The translations under genes were made by a program, and so were the position numbers. A stretch of 60,000 nucleotides of DNA from Membranipora membranacea (taxonomy: Eukaryota; Bryozoa; Gymnolaemata; Cheilostomatida; Membraniporidae). Every line of letters begins with the position of its first letter. Positions within the stretch are counted from its first letter, which is position 1. The DNA is taken from contig OU612066.1 of the NCBI GenBank assembly GCA_914767715.1, positions 30,480,283-30,540,282 on the forward strand. The letters run 5' to 3'. Below are positions 12,601 through 23,000 of this stretch, one piece after another. A model generated the notes under the pieces. The model searched no databases and had not been told where the DNA came from. It worked only from the letters and a program-made list of their open reading frames with translations.

Positions 12601-14012
12601 CTAACCTGACAGTAGTACACTACAGTGTATTCTTCCAGATGTGCAGAGCTCATGGTATCGGATATGATGTCAAGGTGCTGTTCTTCTTACTGACTTTGAA
12701 TTTTGAGTGTGCCAGTAATGAATGGTACATTAGCAATTGCAGGCCATGAACAGTATTTGTACGTGCATTGTAGGATGAGCTTAATAAATGAAAAAAAATT
12801 CATACTCATAATAGTACTTTATCATAACAGCAAATCGCCAATGCCAATTATGCCAGGATCAGGGTTAACATTTTGTTAGAACTAAGAGTGGCTCATAGAT
12901 TCTAATCGTTATCATATTACCCGAGATGCTACTCGAACTCAGATTTTTATTGTCGTTGATTTCTTGCAGGAGAAACAGGGAACAATATTTACCCTCATAG
13001 ACAGCTTCAACAGAGAGAACCTTGGAATGCTGTAAGTATGGATTGTATTATAATATAATATATGTATATATTATAATATTGATTTTGAGAGAATCAAAGT
13101 TTGTTAGTAATCACTGTTTGTCAAGATTTTGTTAAAGTCGACCTGGGAATGGGATCACAATTAATTTCATGTGAAAGGCTTCCAAATTCCAAAAATTGAA
13201 TTCGCATAATTTATGCAAAAGATAACAAACTTGGTGATACATTGTGCATACAGTAGTTTCTTAGCTGGTATCATCACGTCATGATTACCTGCGGGTTTAT
13301 TGTAGGTCTATTGGTGACAACCTTCAGGGTGCTCTAGCCACATTTGCTCGTAACATGTCCTGCATCCATCAGGAGATATCAGCACCTAATATGCAGGGTG
13401 TAACCAACTTCAAGGTAACACTTCATATGTATCTCAGAAATTAGGTCAAATCTATCCGCAATTGGAGTTGTCCTGATATGCCCTAGATCAAGATTGATCC
13501 ATTTTGCCTACATTCTAGTTTGCTCCCCTTCCACTGTTCATGCCGCAGTGGACAGGGATCAACTCCGAATGCAGGCAAATGAACAAAACTCGGTCTAGAT
13601 AAGCCAATGGCAGCAACATCTGAGCAACACCTTACGCTGACAATTGAATAAAACTTGATAAAGCAATGAGACAATGTCTCTGTATATCTCAAGCTTGATT
13701 ACGATTGTCTGTATTTTGTGCTGCTCTATTATTTTGTACTTCTCTTAAGTCCAACACTGTTATATCGGTTTAAAAACCTGAAAACATCATAATATATACA
13801 TGTCCATTTATCTTAATAGTACATTTTATTTTCCTACTCCATCACTAAAGAAACATCTACTGTGTTCAAATGCTACAATGTTAGAGGCAAGGCTAGTCCT
13901 CTGCAACTAAATTTTCTTATTTTAGAATGCTATAGAGGATATAGAGGCTATTCTGGGTACGACTATACAGAATGCTAATGAGGTGGATGAGGAGGAAGAG
14001 GATGATATGTAG
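657..14012 (+). CDS. IQCH: IQ motif-containing protein H (IQCH) homologue, 19 exons
   Basis: Exons 657-912, 1465-1578, 2260-2363, 3281-3379, 5386-5553, 5945-6100, 6547-6774, 7106-7256, 7829-8004, 8631-8851, 9255-9388, 9818-10045, 10498-10627, 11025-11169, 11393-11578, 12549-12674, 12970-13031, 13306-13414 and 13926-14012 join in phase into 2,880 nt, 959 residues, close to the roughly 1,000 residues of vertebrate IQCH. A calmodulin-binding IQ motif ([16 protein letters not shown]) lies near residues 312-327. The C-terminal half has an ATP-grasp-like signature: [12 protein letters not shown], then [10 protein letters not shown]. The protein ends in an acidic tail (EEEEDDM). IQCH is a conserved protein associated with sperm and cilia in animals; identification here is from overall sequence resemblance recalled without a search. 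The first ATG follows an in-frame TAG and may begin an exon at 654. Exon 4 has a weak acceptor (GAATAAG), so its left edge is the least certain. Confidence 0.85.
957..974. repeat. Perfect 18-bp palindrome
   Basis: CCAAGGAGTACTCCTTGG reads identically on both strands, 45 bp into the first IQCH intron. No role is evident. Confidence 0.5.
1879..1966. mobile_element. Fold-back element, family B copy 1 (hairpin)
   Basis: An imperfect inverted repeat with arms of about 34 bp: GGCTCTGATCTGATTGGCTG on the left matches the reverse complement of CAGCCAATCATATCAGAGCC on the right. It shares the ATTGGCTGTTGGGT core with the element near 37.2 kb. It looks like a small MITE or its remnant, in an IQCH intron. 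Confidence 0.5.
2811..3204. mobile_element. Fold-back (MITE-like) element, family C
   Basis: Two long arms (about 2811-2990 and 3035-3204) are inverted copies. ACCAATCAGTCTAAA on the left matches TTTAGACTGATTGGT on the right, and CATAAACATAGAAACACTAT recurs inverted as ATAGTGTTTCTATGTTTATG. No transposase frame is present, so it is non-autonomous. It sits in the third IQCH intron; a 149-codon open frame overlapping its left end is not supported as a gene. Confidence 0.7.
3864..3895. repeat. Perfect 12-bp stem hairpin
   Basis: GCAGAGTGACTC and its exact reverse complement GAGTCACTCTGC flank an 8-nt loop, inside the 2-kb IQCH intron. Confidence 0.5.
8336..8578. mobile_element. Fold-back (MITE-like) element, family D
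   Basis: Arms are inverted, degenerate copies. ATGTGTATCTCTGATCGTTA on the left pairs with the reverse complement of TCGATCAGAGATATACATG on the right, and outer GTCGCACACC pairs with GGTCGCACAC in inverted sense. It lies in the intron just before the exon at 8631. Confidence 0.55.
9540..9622. mobile_element. Short palindromic element, family E copy 1
   Basis: Ends are GCCTGCAT and ATGCAGGC, with internal GCTCCCT...AGGGAGC and TCACG...CGTGA pairs. It shares ends and internal TGCTCCC with the copy at 13506-13576, so it is a dispersed short hairpin repeat. Confidence 0.55.
11747..11795. repeat. AT-dinucleotide microsatellite
   Basis: Alternating TA tracts interrupted by TTCA lie in an IQCH intron. 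Confidence 0.7.
13506..13576. mobile_element. Short palindromic element, family E copy 2
   Basis: Ends are GCCTACAT and ATGCAGGC, with a mid-palindrome CCACTG...CAGTGG. It is the second copy of the hairpin at 9540-9622, in the last IQCH intron. Confidence 0.55.
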
Positions 14013-14387
14013 ATACCACACTATACTGACACATGGACTCCATTTGTCTTGGTCATATGTCTATGTCAAATATCCAATGTCTATATTATTTGACTTTGTA
14101 CGATATGCTACCTACCCTTCATGGGATTTGATGATTGTTAGATTATTATAACCAACAGTCTTTCAGATAATGGCAGATTATTTTAACTGTGGGAGAACTT
14201 AATTCGAACTTTGATGACCCTCCATTGATAATGACTCTCCTGAGTCAATCTCCGCATAGAAATAGCTCAATTACTACTCATAACCAGCCAAGAAGGGCCA
14301 GGTTTTATCTCATTTTTCCAAGCCACTGTATAATCTGATCGCTAGGACTATTTTCTAAATGACTGATGAATATAAGAGTTATTATGG

Positions 14388-14393
14388 AATAAA
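14388..14393 (+). promoter_or_regulatory. Candidate poly(A) signal for the IQCH-like gene
   Basis: AATAAA lies about 375 nt after the stop codon on the coding strand. Confidence 0.45.
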
Positions 14394-15585
14394 CTTCAAA
14401 TGTATAATGAATATATCCCCATATGATATTTCATATTCACTTTGCTCACTTTCCTCATAATCACACCCTATACTTCATAACTGCCATATTGGCTAATTTG
14501 TGCCGATTCCCAATAACAGACACATATTTATTTAGGTTTCTTACTGTTATTGAACAAAAAAATTGTGCTGCGAGTGCCCCACAGGCCTTCTGTAGTTGGT
14601 GCAAGTCCAGTGGCCGAGTGCTCCAGTGGTCAGACCCTAAAATCCTTCTACTGAGGGTGTGATGTATCATAACCAAAATGCATCTAAGTAATGATACTGT
14701 CATTAAGGTCCGCCTCAAAGTTACAATACTAACATTGATGAATCACGGACATATCAGATATTAGTAGAAAGCTCTTCAAGCAATGATTCTTGAAATGTTG
14801 GTTTCAGCATGATGTCCTTACATGGCGGTGTCTTGTTGCTAATATGCAGCACGCTGCCAAAAATTGGACAAGGCACACAAAATTAAAATTTTCCATTTGT
14901 CATCGAGCATAGCCATTTCGTTGTTCCGTGTGCTGGATCTCCATTAAGATATAAATACTTATACTTGCATACTTTTTGCTGAATATGTCTTTTGAGTAAT
15001 GTAAGTAGAAGAAAGAAAACCTCTTTTGATGAGAATACCTCCATGTTGGAAGAGCGACTGTTTTGCCTCCAGTCTGCTGCTCTTTTCACTGCAACTGTTT
15101 TGAGTTGCCTTACCCGGGATTTCGTTGTATTTATTTTTAGTTTGTAGTTGGTCCTTCAATTTTTTATAGATCATGGTCATGATTAACTTTCATGCTCTCG
15201 TTAAAAGAGATGGATGGGGATGAATTTGGCTAATTTTATTGTACGAGCTTGTACTAAATATAATTATTTTTATTAGTTTATGTAATACGAATATAAAATA
15301 AAAATATGATATGAAGACCTTATTTTCAGATGAGGCCATCCTTGAATCTGAGCTATAAAAAAGGCAAGTGCGCAATTCGGCACATCACTTGTTTTATTCG
15401 TTTGTAGTTTAACAAGCTTTTTCAAGTCAATAACAGCAGCTAAAAATAAGTTGTACTGATTGGTTTTTGGTATTGATGGCGATTTTGTCTACATCTGTCA
15501 TCCTCAGAATACCAAACAGGACAAGAGGAAACTCAAAGCGGACCACATTGGGGCAGACATTAATATTAAATAATGGAGGGAATCG

Positions 15586-15640
15586 GAGGCGGGAGTCAAA
15601 GGCGGGAGTCAAAGGCGGGAGTCAAAGGCGGGAGTCGGGA
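15586..15640. repeat. GC-rich 13-mer tandem repeat
   Basis: About four copies of GGCGGGAGTCAAA, the last one changed to GGCGGGAGTCGGG. Confidence 0.75.
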
Positions 15641-15908
15641 GCCATGCTCTTAGACAGCCCTACAAACTTTTAAATTTAAATTTACTCATAAGGTTGCCCG
15701 ATTTCTGGCATGCAAGATCTGCAAAGTCATAAAAAGGCCGTTTTGACTTTTTAAGTGAGATGATTGGGTCATCAGAACTTCTAACAGGTGTCCAGCATCT
15801 AAACAAATCTGAATATCATCTTTTCTGACTGCTAGCTTGGCACTTAACACTTGAGTACATGTTACATCTTATATATATACACTGTACACGTTACATCTTA
15901 TATATATA

Positions 15909-16004
15909 CACTGCACACTGCACACTGCACACTGCACACTGCACACTGCACACTGCACACTGCACACTGCACACTGCACACTGCACACTGCACACTGCAC
16001 ACTG
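15909..16004. repeat. Heptanucleotide microsatellite (CACTGCA)n
   Basis: About 13 perfect copies of a 7-mer. It is preceded by two copies of GTTACATCTTATATATATACACTG (15869 and 15889 area), so both duplication and slippage occurred. Confidence 0.85.
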
Positions 16005-16773
16005 TTGAATTGCCACAAACGTGTCATCCATTCTCTCATCTCTGCAAATTATTGTCAATGCATGAACACGTTCTTATAATTCCTTTGTTTACAGTTTATG
16101 TACAACAAGACTAGCCATTTAAGCCTGTTATTATCTTGTTGGATCCCTATATATCCACTTCAATGTGTGAGTTTTTTTTTTTATGGTAGATATAGATGCA
16201 AACATTTGACTGTGTACACATTAAACTTTTCCAAAGCTCTAATGACCCTGCCCAACCATTTGAGGAGTTTCTTATAAGAAAGGAAAGATTTTTTTTGTTA
16301 AGATGTTTGTCAGCATCACCCCAGCTATTTTTTATGGCAGCATACTCATTTGTTGTTCTTCTTTCTTACACATTTTAAATATTCTCGTTACCTTATCTAC
16401 TAGGTTTACCAGTTCAATACAATACACTGCGTCATTTATATTTCCCAGAATATACAAGCAAGATAAAACTAATTTATTATTTTAGAGTAAACCGTATTGA
16501 GCGTTAAAGGATTTGATCATATCCGCCTCATTTTGACAAGATACAGAATCATGAGAGCCATCAAGGATCACATAACTGGATACCTTGCCTGTGTTGGACT
16601 ATTCGCCTTGTGAAATCAATTTGGTTGAGTTTATTTCAATATTAGATGCAAAATATCGCGCTGAATATTTTTCATATTTTTTAGTGATGACTGGACTCGT
16701 TATAAACATCAGTTGTTGAACAGTTATATTAACTTATTGCCTACTTGGTCAGGGAAAAGCTTGTGAAAACCAA

Positions 16774-16779
16774 TTTATT
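16774..16779 (-). promoter_or_regulatory. Candidate poly(A) signal for the giant MNNL gene
   Basis: AATAAA on the minus strand lies about 245 nt after the stop codon. Other AATAAA copies lie further on (16630, 16473), so the choice is uncertain. Confidence 0.3.
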
Positions 16780-17021
16780 TTGAGAAAATGAATGAGACAA
16801 TCCTATAAATTCTAAATGCAAAAAATGGTACAATATTTTCAACAGATGAAGTAAAAAGATAACATATAAAGAGATTGAAAGCGGTACTGTTTTGTTTCTA
16901 TGAGATGAAATGGTCGTGTGTAATATTTAGTAAAAGTTTCAAACTCATTATGCTCGATCTCAATTATTTATATAAGTGGCATAAAATCAGACATTAAATA
17001 TTTAATATGTAGGATCCATCC

Positions 17022-17055
17022 TTATGACATCTCCAATAACCTTTGAGCACTTGTT
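17022..17055 (-). other. Last coding exon, cytoplasmic tail
   Basis: This exon encodes the final eleven residues, ending RLLEMS and TAA. Together with the previous exon the tail after the membrane helix is only about 15 residues ([14 protein letters not shown]) with a single lysine. Canonical Delta/Jagged tails are much longer and are ubiquitinated for endocytosis. Confidence 0.75.
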
Positions 17056-20000
17056 CTGTAAAAGAAAATATTATTGGTTATTTGAAATATTTTTGAGTCA
17101 TCAATAACATAATATTTTTATGGTAAAGAATGTATGATATCAGAATTGATAACATAACCTAACATCTGGTTAGTCGTCATCTAGTCAAGACTAGAAGGAG
17201 GATAACTTCTAAATTTCTAACTATTTCTCATTTTGATCCCATTTGCCTATATTTTGACTTCTCCAAATAGCTCAACAGGGATAGCGACTCTATATGCAGT
17301 AAATTTTACCAAGCTTTATCTAGCTCGACTGTATCTTCAGCATCAAACATCAGCAGAATTTTACCACAAGCATTATTCTTAGTAACAGCACAAGTGAGCA
17401 GCGAAAAAATGTGTAATACATTACCTTTAAAATCAATAGTATCACTTGAAACTTTCATTCATCATTATCAGACAGAGGTACCAATTCATGGTTCTCACCC
17501 AAATAACAGAGTTCTGACCTAATCAGCTTGTTATAATAGCACAATGATGACCCGTTTTCTTACCTTTTACGGCTAACTACAAGAAGAGCAATGGCAGCCA
17601 CTCCGAACACAGTGAGAGATGCCATCAGTACAATTATCAATGGAGTATTTACAGTGACCTGTAAGAAAACAAAGAAAGCAAGGTTAAAGCAAGGAGTTAT
17701 AGTTGTCTCTAACTCGTCGGTTAAAGACTAATAATTAACATATCGCATCTGGAAGTGGGTGTCATTGCTACACAGACAATGAGAGCAGCAAACTACAGTG
17801 TACTCCACTTATTTGTCCTAATTAAGCAGAGTTTGAACTATGTAACAATAAAATGTGTCAAAATTTTGCTGCCGGGACGAGTCTCATTTGTCTAAACTAA
17901 CAGGAGTTCTGAATTATAAGGTCTGAATTAAGAGGATTACACTGTATTACAAATGGTTTTAACCACCTAGTCCTTTTATAAACTAGAATCATGTATATGT
18001 TCGAGAGGCTTATCTCTTTGTGGAAACTTTTATAAGTATCCGAGTTCATCTCAAAACATATATGTAAGCACTTACAGTTTTTGGGCTAATATCATTTACT
18101 GATTCGCTATTAATCTGCTGTTGGTCATCTGCGATTTCTCTTTTGGATCGACTGTTTCGGCACAGTCCGCAGGTCAATGGACATAAGGCTCCAATACCTG
18201 GTTCTGAACACAACTCTGGCACACACAATTGATCATCACTGAAAGTGCACATAGGTAAGATGGTCTGATTGGTGCAGTCTGCTCTCATAGCAAGAGTCAA
18301 TCTGCAAAAAGTTAAAGATTGCAAAATGTGAATAGTGTGTACTTGATGAATGAATAAGAATGCATGAGAACACAAGTAATGCATGAGTATATATACATAA
18401 CAGTACATGAGAAAACAATGTATCAGCAATATCCATGGGAATGCATGATTATACATGGGAATTTGTACGAATGTTGTGTATAGACAGTTTTCTTGCTGTT
18501 TGCTAAGAAACAGAAGATTGGGCTGCCCTTAAGAGGGATGCAAGGTGCCCTAATCCTCATACTGAGAATGTGATACATCCTAGAAAACTAGAATCCATCC
18601 TAGAGGTGAGGCCATAGAGGACCTCCTAATCATAAGTGTGCAGCGAGCTGCCAAAATTGAACTGGCACTAATCGGCCATTGGCAGTGACACTATGATCTT
18701 AGCCAATAGGCCGAGACAGTTTTCTGAACTCGAGTTTGAACTTATATGTAGAGTTGTCCCCTCTCCATTAGGGTACTGTATAACACATGCAGCATAGCAA
18801 AGAAGTGTCAAAACAGCTTTATCTGAAGGACAATCAACCGTTTATTAAAGACTCTTTCAGATTCAGAATCTGTATCGATGAAAATTTGTATGGACTAGGT
18901 TTTTCAAATCATCAGGTGTTTTTCAGCTGACTCATCTCAATTTTAGTGACGTAATTCATGTATAATTCGAGAAAAAAGTACAGTACAGTAAAAAACAGTA
19001 CCAAAATTGTTTCCCAAGTCAGGTTCCCATGACTTCTCAATTGTGCATTTACTGAGTCAAGAATAGTTATTTTCCTAAGGCGAGCGGTTTACAAGATAAG
19101 CCCTTTAAGCTCGATTTTCCTATGCTGCGTGTTCAAAGGAGTGCCCAAATGGAGAGAGGGCAACTTCAAAACAGGCTCAAATTCGAGATAAGATTACTGT
19201 TTATAATGTATAAAAGTATTGTTTCACCGTTAGATATATCATTGGTTACTCACGTTGTAGGCTCTTTAGTCCGCAGACCTCGCTGAGTTACCACATAGAG
19301 GTTACCATCTTTAGCTTTGTAATATTCAAAGTTAAACTCATCAATTTGATCATATGGTACTCTACGGTTCTGTGGGTCCTGATCCCACACTGTCACGTAA
19401 ATATTCACTCCCTAAAAAAACAATTGCACAAATCCCTATAAATAATGATCAAAGCTACATATATTGCACATTTTCCACACTTATCAAGATGACCGTGCCT
19501 CTCTAGTTTACATCGTAGAATAAATTGAAAAATAATGGAACAACAACCAGTACAGTCTGGTAACTTATAGGGCGTATGGATGTTATCGTCACCACACACA
19601 TATAAGTCACCACACACATGTAAGTCATCACACACATATAAGTCACCACACACTTCCAAGCCTGTGGTCTTATTCAATAATGACTGGATTATCTGAGAGT
19701 AGATAATGTAAGGATTGGGAGCAGATTGAAATGAGATTTGAAAAAAAATCTTGAGTTTGCATCAGATAGTCAAGCGTTCTCCTCACCTGCCATGGGTCAG
19801 TCAATGTTATGTATATTGGATTCTCCCAGGTGAACTGAGTTTGTGCGAAATCAATTTGTGTAGCCTCAGCTGTAACTGGTGTGAAGAAGCTAAAGTAACT
19901 GCAATTCCTATAAAAAATGTGACATAATGTTGTCAATTTGATGTAAATTTAGAGATTGAAAAAATAAGTATATCCGTAGAGGAGACCGAAATGCCAAAAG

Positions 20001-23000
20001 TCCAACAATTACATTTGCTGAGAATATCTCAGTCGATGACATGATACCATGAACATAAATATATATATATATATAAATATTTGTATGTTTATGCATGTCA
20101 CTAATTAATCAGCAAAATGTGAAAATGGAAGGCATGAATAGATGCATTTTTTTCCAGAACAAAAAAAAATCAGCAGAGGGATAGGCTAGTCTAAGTCTTC
20201 AATGCGGAGAAAGTTGTCCTCCCAGTGTACAGGTTCTGGGACCAATGTTATTCAAGCCGCAACCTATACCCTTGCCAGCTGGAAACAGGCTACTATTTAT
20301 AGCAACGAGTAGCAGAAGCAGATTGTTTTACTGCTACTGGGTGTGCAAATAAACTGTGGACCCCAAGGACCTGGATAGGATGATTGGCATACCAGTACCA
20401 TTTCAAGAATAACCATTACAAAACTCTTGATTCCTGAGAGTGGTAAAGATAAGAAACTCTCCAGACGCAGACACTTGATAATGTTCTGTTTCTGTGATTT
20501 CTAAATATGCCAAGGTCAATAATGTAGTTCAGCAATTACCTTGAACCCGGTGGGCTGATACAGATGTCAAAGGAAAGATCACACAAATCATTCGGACCGG
20601 TCGGATTCTCCTCGCATTTAACTCCTGTAGCTTTGTAGTCAAACGGGTTTGAGAAATTCACAAACAAAACTTCCAGTACAGTAGGTCTCTGGTCTGTGCA
20701 AGGCTCTGGTGTTGTGGTTGTTGGTGTTGTGGTAGTGGTTGTTGGTGTTGTGGTAGTGGTTGTTGGTGTTGTGGTAGTGGTTGTTGGTGTAGTAGTTGTG
20801 GTTGTAGGTGTTGTGGTGGTAGTTGTTGGCGTTGTAGTTGTAGTTGTGGGTGTTGTTGTTCTTGGCTGAACACAGTCGCCAGATACTTTCAGAACAATCC
20901 TGAATAAAATTAAGAATGCATGGCTGCTGATCAAACTATTTGGTAATTAGTTATCAGTTTGGGTTAAACTTCGGTCTCAAGTCAAACCTAGGGAACTCAA
21001 CAATGGACAATCACCTTGTGACTCTCAATATATGTTCCGTACATATCGGCACTGGGGTGAGAAAGTTGAGCAAATGCTTGTATGGGTTCCACATGATTGC
21101 CCAGTGCACCAGGTGCCTTCACTCCAGCATAAGAAACTAAAGACAATAAACTAATGAAACATACCGCGATCGATTGTCTACACGAATACCATCTTCGACA
21201 AAGACTTGTTCCACACCATCTCGACCGGCGGTGAAATTGAAGTTAAACTCATCAACGACATCAAATGGGACAAATCCAACATCATTAGGTCTGCCCTGAT
21301 CTCTATCAAATACTGTGATGTAAATATTTACACCCTGCAAAACATGGATCAAAGTTTGCTAAGTGTATTAGTTAGAGCAAGGATTAAAAACAACTGAAAT
21401 GACTATTTGGTAGGCTTCATTGACACCTTCTGTTTGTTTACTCAGGCCAGAGTGAGACATATCTGGGTATGTCTCATCTCAGAATGATCTTTAAGGAAAA
21501 ATTTATAAAAGTGACAGTGAGTATGTGATAATAAATCTGAATTTGCCCCAGGTATACAAAAAAGTTATTCGAACTATATGCAACTGTCTTGTAAGTTTGA
21601 TTGTAGCCATTTCTTACCTCCCACACTGTAGAGTTAACATAGATGATTAAGGGATTATCTAAGTTGCCAATCTTAGCACCAAAAGAATACTCTGTTGCCT
21701 CCGCCACTAAATCTGTCAGTTCTGAATAATATCTACAGTTCCTGTGCAAAAAGAATCAAGCTAATCTTTCAAAGCAAAATCTACTTCACAAGAACACACT
21801 CAGGTTGACAATTAAAATACACAAGGTTCATACATAAGTATCTCTGTTTTCAATATTTGGCAATAGTATTATCTTTATTTTATTTAACATTGGTTAGTAA
21901 TCATGATTAGACTCACTGAGATGCTGCTCCTACAATGTCGATATCGTTGACGCATATTTCAAACTGTAGATCGCATAAATCACCAGATCGCTGAACACCT
22001 GGAAGATCGTCACACGGCTGACCAGTTACTTTCAAGTCATCAGGGTTGGTATAGTTGACAAACTGAATTGTTACTTCTGTTGGCATGTCTGGTGTACATC
22101 TTGGCGTTGTTGGAGGAGTTGTGGTAGTGGTTGTTGGAGTTGTTGTAGTGGTTGTAGGTGTTGTGGTAGTGGTTGTTGGTGTTGTAGTTGTTGTAGGGGT
22201 TGTGGTGGTAGTTGTTGGCGTAGTCGTTGTTGTGGTTGGTGTTGTTGTAGTGGTGGTTGGTGTGGTGGTGGTTGTTGTTGGAGTTGTGGTAGTTGTTGTA
22301 GGCGTGGTGGTAGTTGTTGTCGGGGTTGTAGTTGTTGTTGTTGGGGTTGTAGTAGTTGTGGTTGGCGTTGTAGTAGTAGTGGTTGGCGTTGTAGTTGTTG
22401 TGGTTGGTGTTGTAGTAGTGGTGGTTGGAGTTGTAGTCGTTGTTGTAGGGGTTGTGGTGGTAGTTGTTGGTGTAGTCGTTGTTGTGGTTGGTGTTGTTGT
22501 AGTGGTGGTTGGTGTGGTGGTGGTTGTTGTTGGAGTTGTGGTAGTTGTTGTAGGCGTGGTGGTAGTTGTTGTCGGGGTTGTAGTAGTTGTTGTTGGGGTT
22601 GTAGTGGTTGTGGTTGGCGTCGTGGTAGTTGTGGTTGGCGTTGTTGTAGTTGTGGTTGGCGTTGTAGTTGTTGTCGATGTGGTTGTTGTTGTTGTCAAGG
22701 GCTTTGGACACAAGATGTCAACAGTCATATAAAGTCTGTCAATAGAAACAACAACAAAACATGTGACTCAACTTTCAAGCAACAGCAATTTACATGCAGA
22801 AATGTTAAGGCAGATAACAAATCAATAAAAGCCTCATCAAAAGTCTCCAAATATAATCAACAATATGGTATGAATTATGCGTTCCAAAAGTAATGATGCA
22901 GTTTATTCTTCCGTTTCACTCGTCCATGTTGTATTTTCAATGAATTGTGCACAGCGGATATGTAACTCACAACCAGCTCAAAACACAGTTTTGCACATTC

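Larger units (their letters stand above)
14013..17021. other. Tail-to-tail intergenic region, 3' ends and simple repeats
   Basis: No exon can be supported. It holds the 3' flank of the IQCH-like gene, the 3' flank of the giant minus-strand gene, a 13-mer repeat, a heptamer array and a stretch near 14560-14880 that weakly resembles 18533-18670 (a possible shared dispersed repeat). Confidence 0.5.
18272..20704 (-). other. MNNL module 16
   Basis: Exon pieces 20540-20704, 19787-19907, 19254-19411 and the start of 18076-18301. Key motifs are [27 protein letters not shown] and VTVWDQDP. Module 16 is the membrane-proximal one and is followed by a ShKT-like module in place of a long linker. Confidence 0.8.

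Noticed and set aside
14590-14660. Segment that reads somewhat like a tRNA (GTGGCCGAGTGCTCCAGTGGTCAGACCC)
   Set aside because: It has an A-box-like string, but no complete cloverleaf or B box (GGTTCGANNCC) could be found; it is more likely part of a dispersed repeat or a dead tRNA-derived element.
15131-15502. Several short open frames in the region between the IQCH-like and giant genes
   Set aside because: AT-rich, no splice signals, no conserved motif.
22100-22695. Repeat array with regular spacing, CRISPR-like at first sight
   Set aside because: Units are 21 bp with no unique spacers, lie inside a eukaryotic coding exon and encode PTTTTTT.
22040-22711. Minus-strand frame of Asn/His/Tyr repeats
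   Set aside because: Same 21-bp repeats read in another frame; it does not connect to the conserved [10 protein letters not shown] sequence.
22085-22732. Long open frame on the plus strand of repeated VVVVVG residues, and similar ones opposite other linkers (26475, 32845, 34530, 40971, 44219)
   Set aside because: These are antisense shadows of the Thr/Pro minisatellite. They lack splice continuity with any exon, while the minus-strand frame joins flanking MNNL exons in phase.
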